Source: an uncultured Porphyromonadaceae bacterium
Lineage (GTDB): Bacteria; Bacteroidota; Bacteroidia; Bacteroidales; Muribaculaceae
Length of the DNA stretch: 46,471 nucleotides
Direction of reading: 5' to 3'
NCBI GenBank assembly: GCA_937921035.1
Contig: CALEUL010000017.1
Span: forward strand, 1-46,471
This document shows positions 34,848 to 42,297 of the stretch, in pieces. How positions within the stretch are numbered: position 1 is the first letter of the stretch; every line of letters begins with the position of its first letter. The notes beneath the pieces are model-generated. The model was given only the letters and a program-made list of their open reading frames with translations. It was not told the DNA's origin and did not search any database. The position numbers were made by a program, and so were the translations under genes.

Positions 34848-37183
34848 TATTTCTTGCTCTTAGCGGTAGACCGTTTCTTTGCTGGTGCGGCGTCTGCGTC
34901 GGCGACAATCTTCGAGGCCTGCTCGAAGGTTATGTCGGCAGGAGTGCTTACGGTGCGAGGCAGCTTGTAGTTTTTCTTTTTGTATGCTATGTACGGGCCA
35001 AAGCGTCCGTTCAGAATCTGCATTTCGGGGTCCTCTGCAAATACTTTGATAGTCTTGTTTGCATCGGCGGCGCGCTTGGCTTCGATAAGGCCGATTGCTT
35101 CCTCAAGACTTACCTCTGCGGGTGCCATACCCTTTGGTATGGACACGAATTTGCCGTCGTGGCGCACATAGGGTCCGAAGCGGCCTATGGCGACAGTTAC
35201 ATCCTTGTCCTCGAAAGTGCCGAGGGTGCGCGGGAACTCGAATAGCCTGAGAGCCTGGTCGAGGGTGAGGGTAGACATTGACTGTCCTTTGAGGAGCGAG
35301 GCGAACAGTGGCTTTTCTTCCGAACCGGGAGTGCTAACCTGAACCACGGGACCGAAACGGCCGATTTTTACGCTTACAGTTCGCCCCTGTTCGTCCTGCC
35401 CGAGTACGCGTTCGCCGAATTTGAGGCCCTGGTTGAATGTTAGGGCCGCATCTACGCTTGGGTGGAAAATTGTATAAAAATCGGCAATCTCCTGTTCCCA
35501 GGGCAGTTTGCCGGAGGCTATCTCGTCGAATTTTTCCTCGATTCGCGCTGTAAAGTTATAGTCGAGGATGTCGGGGAAATATTCGGTAAGGAAATCGTTG
35601 ACAATCATACCGGTGTCGGTCGGAACGAGACGTCCCTTGTCGCCGCCGGTGAGGATGCTGCCAGTCTTTTTGGAAATTTTGGACCCTTTGAGTGTCATGG
35701 TTGTGAACTCGCGTGGCGTTCCTTCTTTTTCGCCGCGTTCCACATATCCGCGGTGCTGGATTGTGGAGATTGTGGGTGCGTATGTTGAGGGGCGTCCGAT
35801 GCCGAGTTCCTCCATCTTCTTTACCAGAGATGCCTCGGTGTAGCGCGGCGGCTGCTGGGTGAAACGTTCGGTGGCCTCGATTTCGTTGTATTTAAGCTTC
35901 ATTCCTGTTGTGAGGAGCATGTCCTGCGAAGCTGACGATTCCTGTTCGTCGTCGGAACTCTCGGCATACATTCTCAGAAAGCCGTCGAATACAACGGCCT
36001 CGTCGGTTGCAGTGAAGGCGTGCTCCAGAGAGGGCGCCTCTATCGCCACTGTTGTCTTTTTAATTTCGGCGTCTGCCATCTGCGAAGCAATGGCGCGGCG
36101 GCGTATGAGGGTGTAGAGTTTCTGTTCCTGGGGGCCGGCATCCTCAAGGTTTTCGGTTTCCACATATGTCGGACGTATGGCTTCGTGGGCTTCCTGTGCG
36201 CCCTTGGAGGATGTGTGGAAATGGCGTAGCTTGTAGTATCGGCTTCCGAGGTGGCTGTCGATCTGGGCGCGGATTGCGGCAAGGGCTTCATCGGATAGGT
36301 TTACAGAGTCGGTACGCATATAGGTGATGTGTCCGTTCTCGTAAAGACGCTGAGCCACCGACATGGTCTGCGTTACCGAGAAACCGAGTTTGCGCGATGC
36401 TTCCTGCTGGAGGGTTGATGTAGTGAATGGAGGCGCCGGCGATTTTGTGAGAGGTTTCACGTCAATGTCGCCCACCTTGAATTCGGCGCTGATGCAAGCT
36501 TTCATAAACTCTTCGGCTTCTTCCTGCGATGCAAATCGCACCGGCAGTTCGGCGCGCACGGCATGTGCGGGCTGAGCCTCGGGGGTGAATATTGCGGTTA
36601 TGCGGTAGTAGGGCTCGCTGACGAATGCGCGTATCTCGTTCTCGCGTTCCACAATAAGGCGGACAGCCACAGATTGCACACGACCGGCCGAGAGTGTCGG
36701 CTTCAGGCGTCGCCACAGCACCGGCGACAGTTCGAAACCTACGATGCGGTCGAGTACACGTCGGGCCTGCTGTGCGTCGACGCGCGGAATGTCGATGTTG
36801 CGCGGTGTTTCGATTGCGTGGAGTATGGCTCTCTTGGTAATTTCGTGGAAAACGATGCGGCGTGTGTTTTCGGCTTTCAGTCCTAATACCTCATAGAGGT
36901 GCCAGGCGATAGCTTCTCCCTCGCGGTCCTCATCGGAAGCGAGCCACACAGTCTTTGCTTTTGCTGCGGCTTTCTTCAGCTCGGCAACGAGCTGAGTTTT
37001 GTCGTCGGGTATTTCATAGATTGGTTTGAAGCCGTTGTCAACGTCGATGCTGAAATTTTTCTTTTTAAGATCGCGTATATGGCCGTAGCTCGACATAACT
37101 TTATAGTCGGGCCCGAGGAATTTTTCTATTGTTTTAGCCTTTGCCGGAGATTCGACAATGACAAGATTCGTTGGCATGCTCAT
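34847..37183 (-). CDS. topA: DNA topoisomerase I
   Basis: Type IA topoisomerase that relaxes negative supercoils, 778 aa. The Toprim domain (VIVESPAKAKTIEKFLG and SDEDREGEAIAWHL) is at the N-terminus; the active-site tyrosine is Tyr288 in HITYMRTDS; the C-terminal part has repeats of the form GRFGP(V/Y) rather than zinc ribbons, then a basic tail. Start sites at 37204, 37183 and 37177 are in frame; the promoter element at 37209-37216 makes 37204 unlikely. The gene is divergent from exonuclease III. Confidence 0.95.
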   Translation of the reverse strand: MSMPTNLVIVESPAKAKTIEKFLGPDYKVMSSYGHIRDLKKKNFSIDVDNGFKPIYEIPDDKTQLVAELKKAAAKAKTVWLASDEDREGEAIAWHLYEVLGLKAENTRRIVFHEITKRAILHAIETPRNIDIPRVDAQQARRVLDRIVGFELSPVLWRRLKPTLSAGRVQSVAVRLIVERENEIRAFVSEPYYRITAIFTPEAQPAHAVRAELPVRFASQEEAEEFMKACISAEFKVGDIDVKPLTKSPAPPFTTSTLQQEASRKLGFSVTQTMSVAQRLYENGHITYMRTDSVNLSDEALAAIRAQIDSHLGSRYYKLRHFHTSSKGAQEAHEAIRPTYVETENLEDAGPQEQKLYTLIRRRAIASQMADAEIKKTTVAIEAPSLEHAFTATDEAVVFDGFLRMYAESSDDEQESSASQDMLLTTGMKLKYNEIEATERFTQQPPRYTEASLVKKMEELGIGRPSTYAPTISTIQHRGYVERGEKEGTPREFTTMTLKGSKISKKTGSILTGGDKGRLVPTDTGMIVNDFLTEYFPDILDYNFTARIEEKFDEIASGKLPWEQEIADFYTIFHPSVDAALTFNQGLKFGERVLGQDEQGRTVSVKIGRFGPVVQVSTPGSEEKPLFASLLKGQSMSTLTLDQALRLFEFPRTLGTFEDKDVTVAIGRFGPYVRHDGKFVSIPKGMAPAEVSLEEAIGLIEAKRAADANKTIKVFAEDPEMQILNGRFGPYIAYKKKNYKLPRTVSTPADITFEQASKIVADADAAPAKKRSTAKSKK

Positions 37184-37208
37184 AATGGTCCTTTGCGGTT
37201 TCAATCGG

Positions 37209-37216
37209 CAAAATTA
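37209..37216 (-). promoter_or_regulatory. -7 element TAATTTTG of topA
   Basis: Exact TAnnTTTG match on the minus strand, 25 bases before the chosen ATG at 37183. Confidence 0.55.
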
Positions 37217-37356
37217 ACGAAAATTTGCCTATAACGAAGATACTTGAGTATAAAATCTAACAATTTCTTCCTTTCTAAGGTTGAAAAACGGTCAAAAAGA
37301 CCAATAGAAGCTACGGTAGCTATTATATCTGCAATAGCAGTCATGGCTATAATTGA

Positions 37357-37388
37357 TTTGGCGGATTGGCGGGTTTTGCATACTTTTG
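37357..37388 (+). promoter_or_regulatory. Complete Bacteroidetes promoter of exonuclease III
   Basis: TTTG at 37357-37360 and TACTTTTG at 37381-37388, with exactly 20 bases between. It lies 19 bases before the ATG at 37408 and excludes the upstream in-frame ATG at 37366. Confidence 0.75.
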
Positions 37389-37407
37389 TCTTATAAACAG
37401 AAGCAGT

Positions 37408-38166
37408 ATGAAACTTATATCGTGGAACGTAAACGGTCTGAGGGCCGTTCTTGGCAAAGGTTTTGCCGATATTCTTAAAAATTCCGGCGCGGATATGTTC
37501 TGTGTGCAGGAAATAAAGCTCCAGGAGGGGCAGCTCGATTTCGAGGCCGAGGGCTACGAGGCTTTCTACAACTATGCCGACCGCAAGGGCTATTCCGGCA
37601 CGGCTGTATTCAGCCGCCGCAAACCGCTGAGTGTGCGCAGGGGCATCGGTGTGGACTGCCACGACCACGAGGGGCGCGTGCTCGCCCTTGAATTCGACGA
37701 TTTCTATCTTGTGAACGTGTATGTGCCAAACTCGCAGAACGAACTGGCGCGTCTGGACTACCGCATGACATGGGATGATGATTTCCGCGCGTTCCTTATG
37801 TCGTTGGATGCCGAGAAGCCCGTTGTGGTGTGCGGCGATTTCAATGTTGCGCATCAGGAGATAGACCTTGCCAACCCCAAGACCAACCGCCGCAACGCCG
37901 GTTTTACCGACGAGGAACGCGAGGGCTTCGGCAAGCTGCTCGGCGCCGGATTTGCCGACACTTTCCGCGAGCTGCATCCCGATGCACTGGGCGCCTACAG
38001 CTGGTGGAGCTACCGCGGCAATGCACGAGCAAAGAACGTGGGCTGGCGTATCGATTATTTCCTTGCCTCGCGGCGTCTTATGGAAAAAGTGGCCGGCGCC
38101 TATATCCTTTCGGATGTTGTCGGCTCCGACCACTGTCCGGTGTCGTTGGAAATCAACGCACTATAA
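37408..38166 (+). CDS. xth: Exodeoxyribonuclease III (AP endonuclease)
   Basis: Base-excision repair nuclease that cuts at abasic sites and trims 3' ends, 252 aa. The catalytic set of the ExoIII family is visible: Asn7 in SWNVNG, Glu in VQEIKLQ, GDFNVAH, and the final SDHCPV. The start at 37408 follows a complete promoter. Its 3' end overlaps the endonuclease I gene on the other strand by 14 bases. Confidence 0.95.
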   Translation: MKLISWNVNGLRAVLGKGFADILKNSGADMFCVQEIKLQEGQLDFEAEGYEAFYNYADRKGYSGTAVFSRRKPLSVRRGIGVDCHDHEGRVLALEFDDFYLVNVYVPNSQNELARLDYRMTWDDDFRAFLMSLDAEKPVVVCGDFNVAHQEIDLANPKTNRRNAGFTDEEREGFGKLLGAGFADTFRELHPDALGAYSWWSYRGNARAKNVGWRIDYFLASRRLMEKVAGAYILSDVVGSDHCPVSLEINAL

Positions 38167-39802
38167 CTTTTATCGGTGTACGGTGCGTGTCTGTAACAAT
38201 GAGGTACACGCCCGGAGCTGCGGCGACCTCGGTGTTAGTGCTGATGTCGCCGACATTTATATACAGGCGCCCGGACATGTCGTAGATGCGGCACCCTGTC
38301 TGCGGCGCAGAGCATATAAGGCGTATGTATCCTTCGGCGCTTGTGGCGGCCAAGGGCTCGTCGGCAGCTATGCCGACAACGCCGGTGTGGTCTACGAACA
38401 CTACGTTGGACATTGGCGAGCGTACGCCGAGGCGTTCGGACTGTACGGAGTATGATTCGCTGTCGGAGGCTCCGAAGCCGGTTATTTCCAGGGATTCGTT
38501 TTCACTAACAAGTTCTTCGGTGGTAACGTTGCCGCCGGTGTAGCATGTGCGGGTAACCACGTAGTAGTCAACAACCTCGTCGTCGGGAGCCGTCCAGTTA
38601 GCCGTGTAGCTGTCGGCCTGTACATCGGTCGCCGGCAGGGCGGTGCACGCGGTGAGGACCGGAACATGCAGGCATTCGCCCCTCAGTGTTACCGAGCGGG
38701 ATCCCGGGAAGGAGCCTTCGAAGAGTATTTTGGATGTATGCTCGCCCAAGGCAGTTGGCTTGTAGGTGATGGTGAGCCAGTAGCCGTCGTCGGTGCATAC
38801 CTGCGAGGCGGGTATGCGTTCTACGGCGGAGGTGAACATGGTGTTGTCGCCGCTCCATATCTGGTTGTGAATGGTTCCGCTGAGGTTCTTGCCTTTTACA
38901 AGGAGTCGTGCCGTGGCAGTATTGCCCAGTGCCACCTGGTTGAACTGCAGTTCCATGTTGCGCAGTGGCGCAATCAGCTCGGGATCGCCTGCGGGAGGAT
39001 CTACAACGCTTCCGGGGGTGAAGGCTTCGCCCTTTTTGGAGCCCCAGATATAATCGGCCAGCTCGGGCAGGTCTATGAACGGATTGCGGTTGTTCTGTAT
39101 GCTGTACACCACCTCGTTGCGGTCGATTTCCTTCTGGCTCACGGGGTCGTCGTGGTGCCACTGAAGCAGCAGTTTCACCGACCAGGGATTCAAGGTTGGA
39201 TAGAGATTCTGCGATACCATGTAGGTATACTTCCAGGTGTAGGTCTGATAACACGTTACCATGTAGAAATATGTGCGGGCAAAATCGCCTTTGTACTCGT
39301 CGTTTGGTTCGAACACATATCGTGCGCTGCCTCCCTGTCCGTTGACGGGGTAGCCTACTTTAACGAATCCGTTGTCGAAGGTGGCGGAGCTTACTTCGCC
39401 AAGGGGGTAATTGCTCTTGGCCATGTTTGCGTCCATCTCGCTTGGGTACAGGTGGTTCAGGTCTACATAAGCGCTTACGCTCTGCGAACCACCCCACCAG
39501 CTTTTTGGGAAAGAGTGTTCGCGGTTGAGTCCTCGGAACGAGGGTGCGTACAGCGGAATGTCGGAGTACATATCCCACCATCGGTTCGATTCGGGATATA
39601 CGTCTGTCCGCTGGAAGTAGGTAGGAAGGGCGGAGTATGACGAAATCTGTGTGAAGCTATGCACAATATTATATACGGCCGTTTTAAGGTCGCCTTCTTT
39701 TTTGCCTTTGAGCGAGGAGTAGTATCCTGCGGGAGCTTCGGCGTTTGCGCAGCATGCAACTACGACAAAAGCGGCGGCGAGTGCGGTGCGTGTGAAATTC
39801 AT
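38153..39802 (-). CDS. Secreted endonuclease I (EndA/NucM-type) with T9SS-like tail
   Basis: 549 aa. A signal peptide ends near CCANAEA. The nuclease domain (about 20-260) has the endonuclease I motifs GLNREHSFPKSWW and DLNHLYPSEMDANMAKSN, with the catalytic His and Asn. Ig/Fn3-like repeats follow (about 290-470), then a C-terminal sorting-domain-like end (IYDMSGRLY, then GVYLIVTDT). It probably digests extracellular DNA or RNA for nutrients. An in-frame ATG at 39883 is upstream of the promoter element and is rejected. Confidence 0.88.
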   Translation of the reverse strand: MNFTRTALAAAFVVVACCANAEAPAGYYSSLKGKKEGDLKTAVYNIVHSFTQISSYSALPTYFQRTDVYPESNRWWDMYSDIPLYAPSFRGLNREHSFPKSWWGGSQSVSAYVDLNHLYPSEMDANMAKSNYPLGEVSSATFDNGFVKVGYPVNGQGGSARYVFEPNDEYKGDFARTYFYMVTCYQTYTWKYTYMVSQNLYPTLNPWSVKLLLQWHHDDPVSQKEIDRNEVVYSIQNNRNPFIDLPELADYIWGSKKGEAFTPGSVVDPPAGDPELIAPLRNMELQFNQVALGNTATARLLVKGKNLSGTIHNQIWSGDNTMFTSAVERIPASQVCTDDGYWLTITYKPTALGEHTSKILFEGSFPGSRSVTLRGECLHVPVLTACTALPATDVQADSYTANWTAPDDEVVDYYVVTRTCYTGGNVTTEELVSENESLEITGFGASDSESYSVQSERLGVRSPMSNVVFVDHTGVVGIAADEPLAATSAEGYIRLICSAPQTGCRIYDMSGRLYINVGDISTNTEVAAAPGVYLIVTDTHRTPIKVIVR

Positions 39803-39860
39803 CGGGGATGGTGATGTTAGTTGAAACGATATAAGGAAGGTTGGCTGAATCCTGGCGGCG

Positions 39861-39868
39861 CAAAGATA
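39861..39868 (-). promoter_or_regulatory. -7 element TATCTTTG of the endonuclease I gene
   Basis: Exact TAnnTTTG match on the minus strand, about 58 bases before the ATG at 39802. The upstream TTTG is not at standard distance. Confidence 0.5.
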
Positions 39869-39967
39869 GCAAAAATAAAACAAACCGTGGTAATATTTAG
39901 TTTTTTAGCGGAGAATGAAGAGTGAAGAGGCTTGCCGGAGGTAAGCCGAGGCGGCTGAAAGCCGCTA

Positions 39968-40046
39968 TCAACCCTGGAATAAGCCTTTAGGCGTTTCCGG
40001 GGATAGTGTCCCGAAAACGGGAAGTTTCCCGGAGGGAATACACTGA
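39968..40046 (+). repeat. Left inverted repeat of RAYT-like element
   Basis: 79 bases, the inverted partner of 40584-40662. It contains the small hairpins GCCT/AGGC (within AAGCCTTTAGGCG) and TCCCG/CGGGA (40009-40022). Confidence 0.85.
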
Positions 40047-40129
40047 TGGACAAAAGAGTTTCCAAACCGCCAAAATGTTGAATATCCCAAAAGAAAATCA
40101 TAACTTTGCAGCAATCACACCTTGCAGCC

Positions 40130-40579
40130 ATGAGCAAAGTTTTCTCCGTCTATCACATTGTCATAAACACATATTGCCGCCGCATGACTATCCCATCCAG
40201 TCAGAAGAGGGCGTTGTATAGCTATATCAACGCCATAGCTATCAACAAGGGCTGCAAGGTACTGCGCATCAACGGCATTGACAATCATATACACATCCTG
40301 CTGAAACTTGCACCGACAGTCGCCCTTTCGTCGTTGGTACAGGAAGTGAAACGATGCTCAAGCATGTGGATGCACAATAACCCTAACTTTCAGATGTTTG
40401 AATCTTGGGGCAAAGACTATTTCGCCATGAGTATCAACCCGTCAATAATAGAAAGCGTAGAAAAATATATCGACGGACAGGAATCGCATCATACGCGACG
40501 AAAACTCGAAGAAGAGTTGAAAGAGATGTGTCTCCGCATGGGTATCGAATGGCGGGATTGCTTTCTGGCTGATGATTAG
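40130..40579 (+). CDS. Y1 (HUH) transposase, IS200/RAYT-like
   Basis: 149 aa, the usual IS200 TnpA size. The HUH motif is H53-I-H55 in NHIHIL; the catalytic Tyr113 and Gln117 are in YIDGQ, matching the YIxxQ pattern of IS200/IS605 single-strand transposases. All active residues are intact. The ATG at 40106 is in frame, but MSKVFSVYH at 40130 begins like the family. The gene sits alone between inverted repeats, without a TnpB. Confidence 0.88.
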   Translation: MSKVFSVYHIVINTYCRRMTIPSSQKRALYSYINAIAINKGCKVLRINGIDNHIHILLKLAPTVALSSLVQEVKRCSSMWMHNNPNFQMFESWGKDYFAMSINPSIIESVEKYIDGQESHHTRRKLEEELKEMCLRMGIEWRDCFLADD

Positions 40580-40583
40580 CCGG

Positions 40584-40662
40584 TCAGTGTATTCCCTCCG
40601 GGAAAAATTTTGTTTTTCGGGCGCTGTCCCCGGAAACGCCTAAAGGCTTATTCCGGGGTTGA
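40584..40662 (-). repeat. Right inverted repeat of RAYT-like element
   Basis: 79 bases, inverted copy of 39968-40046, with 11 mismatches by hand count. The differences cluster in the middle third, where a different A/T-rich hairpin replaces the TCCCG/CGGGA one. Confidence 0.85.
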
Positions 40663-40739
40663 GAGCGGTCTGCGACCGCCGCTGCATGCCTCCGGCATGC
40701 CCCCCCTCCTTCCTCGCGCTTCGCGCTCCGTTCCACTCT

Positions 40740-40754
40740 GCGTCCTCCACCAAT
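40740..40754 (+). repeat. 15-bp direct repeat, copy 1
   Basis: GCGTCCTCCACCAAT, repeated exactly 110 bases later. The piece GTCCTCC-A-CCA resembles a tRNA acceptor 3' end, but no tRNA body is present. Confidence 0.6.
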
Positions 40755-40849
40755 GAACCTTAGACCGCGTAAAAAACTTGATTTTTCAAATCCCAAAACC
40801 GAATTCTTCAAACAAATCGCTAATTTTGCACTTGCCAGTTGAACCTGCG

Positions 40850-40864
40850 GCGTCCTCCACCAAT
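40850..40864 (+). repeat. 15-bp direct repeat, copy 2
   Basis: Exact second copy of 40740-40754. A TAATTTTG promoter-like element (40821-40828) lies just upstream. Between the two copies I see no gene. Confidence 0.6.
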
Positions 40865-40894
40865 ATTCCTCTCTGCTAAAATTTTCAAGATTAA

Positions 40895-40926
40895 TTTGCA
40901 AACATACAAGATTAATTGTATTTTTG
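40895..40926 (+). promoter_or_regulatory. Complete Bacteroidetes promoter of the S24 regulator
   Basis: TTTG at 40895-40898 and TATTTTTG at 40919-40926, with 20 bases between. It lies 25 bases before the ATG at 40952. Confidence 0.75.
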
Positions 40927-40951
40927 CGGTTGGATATTAGATAATATTAAG

Positions 40952-41644
40952 ATGGTTAGAACATTCGACGAATTGGGTCTGCCGGATGCAGGTGCTTCTG
41001 TGGTAGACCGCATCAAGTACCTTATCAAACTGTCGCGCAACACACAGGCGAGTTTCAGTCAGCTAATCGGGGTAGATCCCGCGAGCCTGTCGCGAGTGCT
41101 AAGCGGCAAGGCAGAACCCTCTCAGGGTTTTCTGAACCGAATTGTGGTGAACCTCAATGTGTCCAAGGACTGGCTTGTCAGCGGCACCGATATTCCTTTT
41201 CCGCGTAACACGGGCAACGACGGCGTACACAACGCCGCGGTGTACGGGGCGCCGGTATACGATATCGATGTTACCGCAGGTACGACTCCGCTGAGCCGCA
41301 TGTTCACCGCCGAACGTATTGTGGGTTATATGAAGCTGCCGGGCCTGAACCCGTCGCTGCCCATTGTGCGTGTCAGCGGCAATTCCATGCAGCCCAAGCT
41401 AAACAGCGGCTGCTATATCTCGATACGTCCCATAGCGTTGGATGCTCCTATCTCTTGGGGCAGCATCTATGTTGTGGTGCTCGCCGATTACCGCCTTGTC
41501 AAATATGTGCGCCGCAACGCCGACCCTGCTCTGGTTACGCTGCACAGCGCAAATCCGGACTACGACGACATTGAGGTGCGCCGCAGCGATATCGAGGCTT
41601 TGTATCTTGTAGAAAATGTTATCAACCATGACTTCCTCTCATAA
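40952..41644 (+). CDS. HTH and S24-peptidase regulator (LexA/CI-like)
   Basis: 230 aa. An N-terminal XRE-type helix-turn-helix (about 10-72, with ASFSQLIGVDPASLSRVL) is followed by a LexA-like peptidase domain with Ser145 in VSGNSMQPKL and Lys184 in YRLVKYV, the serine-lysine pair. A possible self-cleavage Ala-Gly is in DVTAGTT. Such proteins repress prophage or stress genes until cleaved after RecA activation. An ATG at 40916 is upstream of the promoter's end and is rejected. The gene overlaps rnhB by 17 bases. Confidence 0.9.
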   Translation: MVRTFDELGLPDAGASVVDRIKYLIKLSRNTQASFSQLIGVDPASLSRVLSGKAEPSQGFLNRIVVNLNVSKDWLVSGTDIPFPRNTGNDGVHNAAVYGAPVYDIDVTAGTTPLSRMFTAERIVGYMKLPGLNPSLPIVRVSGNSMQPKLNSGCYISIRPIALDAPISWGSIYVVVLADYRLVKYVRRNADPALVTLHSANPDYDDIEVRRSDIEALYLVENVINHDFLS

Positions 41645-42224
41645 ACCGCTGCCTTCGTGTTTCACCGCAGGAGTGAACGAGGCGGGCACCGACGAGGCCG
41701 GGCGCGGTTGCCTGGCAGGTCCTGTCTTCGCTGCCGCCGTTATTCTGCCCGACGGTTATACAAACGAGTGGATAAACGATTCCAAACAATTGAGCGAGAA
41801 GCGCCGCATGATGCTGCGCGAGGATATTATGCGCGATGCGGTGGCCTGGTCCATAGCGAGTGTCGATGCTGCCGAAATAGACAGTATAAACATACTGCAG
41901 GCATCCATCGAGGCCATGCACCGTGCCCTGGCCGGCCTTTCTGTGCGCCCCGGCGCGGTGATTGTGGACGGCAACCGCTTTCGTCCGTTCGAGGATATCC
42001 CCTGGCAGACCTTCGTGAAGGGCGACGGTCGGTTCGCCAATATCGCCGCGGCGTCTATTCTTGCGAAGACTGAGCGCGACCTGTTTATGCTGCGTGCGCA
42101 CGAGCAGTATCCGTGCTACGGCTGGGACCGCAACAAGGGTTATCCTACGGCTGACCACCGGGCCGCCATAGCCGAGTACGGCCCGTGTCCGCTGCACCGC
42201 ATGACTTTTAAGCTGCTGAAATAG
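41628..42224 (+). CDS. rnhB: Ribonuclease HII
   Basis: Removes RNA from RNA-DNA hybrids and single ribonucleotides from DNA, 198 aa. The active-site motif GTDEAGRGCLAGP has Asp22 and Glu23; further conserved pieces are SILAKTERD and YGWDRNKGYPT. The ATG at 41616 is in frame but MTSSHKPL at 41628 gives the usual length. The 17-base overlap with the regulator gene suggests co-expression. Confidence 0.95.
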   Translation: MTSSHKPLPSCFTAGVNEAGTDEAGRGCLAGPVFAAAVILPDGYTNEWINDSKQLSEKRRMMLREDIMRDAVAWSIASVDAAEIDSINILQASIEAMHRALAGLSVRPGAVIVDGNRFRPFEDIPWQTFVKGDGRFANIAAASILAKTERDLFMLRAHEQYPCYGWDRNKGYPTADHRAAIAEYGPCPLHRMTFKLLK

Positions 42225-42244
42225 CAAATACAGTAATAGTTATA

Positions 42245-42280
42245 CAAAATAACGCCCGGGATGCCCCGGGCGTTATTTTG
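42245..42280. terminator. Perfect palindromic bidirectional terminator
   Basis: A 16-bp exact stem (42245-42260 with 42265-42280) around ATGC; GC-rich at the top (CGCCCGGG) and A/T-rich at the base, giving T-tracts on both strands. It sits between the convergent rnhB and foldase genes. Confidence 0.85.
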
Positions 42281-42297
42281 TATGCGGATGGCGAGGA

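Larger units (their letters stand above)
39909..40730 (+). mobile_element. IS200/RAYT-like element with folded inverted ends
   Basis: About 822 bases. A Y1 transposase gene is flanked by two 79-base inverted repeats (39968-40046 and 40584-40662), about 68 of 79 identical by hand alignment. Outside them, both ends carry the same pair of hairpins with different but compensating bases. At the left: 39930-39946 (GCTT/AAGC) and 39951-39965 (GCGGCT/AGCCGC). At the right: 40665-40679 (GCGGTC/GACCGC) and 40684-40700 (GCATGC/GCATGC). Classical IS200 elements lack such long inverted ends, so it is closer to a REP-associated transposase unit. No target duplication is seen. Confidence 0.75.

Noticed and set aside
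37201..38133. 310-aa open frame on the minus strand opposite exonuclease III
   Set aside because: Shadow of xth; it also runs through two promoters.
39909..40730. CRISPR-like or phage attachment repeat
   Set aside because: Only two inverted copies around a transposase gene and no spacer periodicity.
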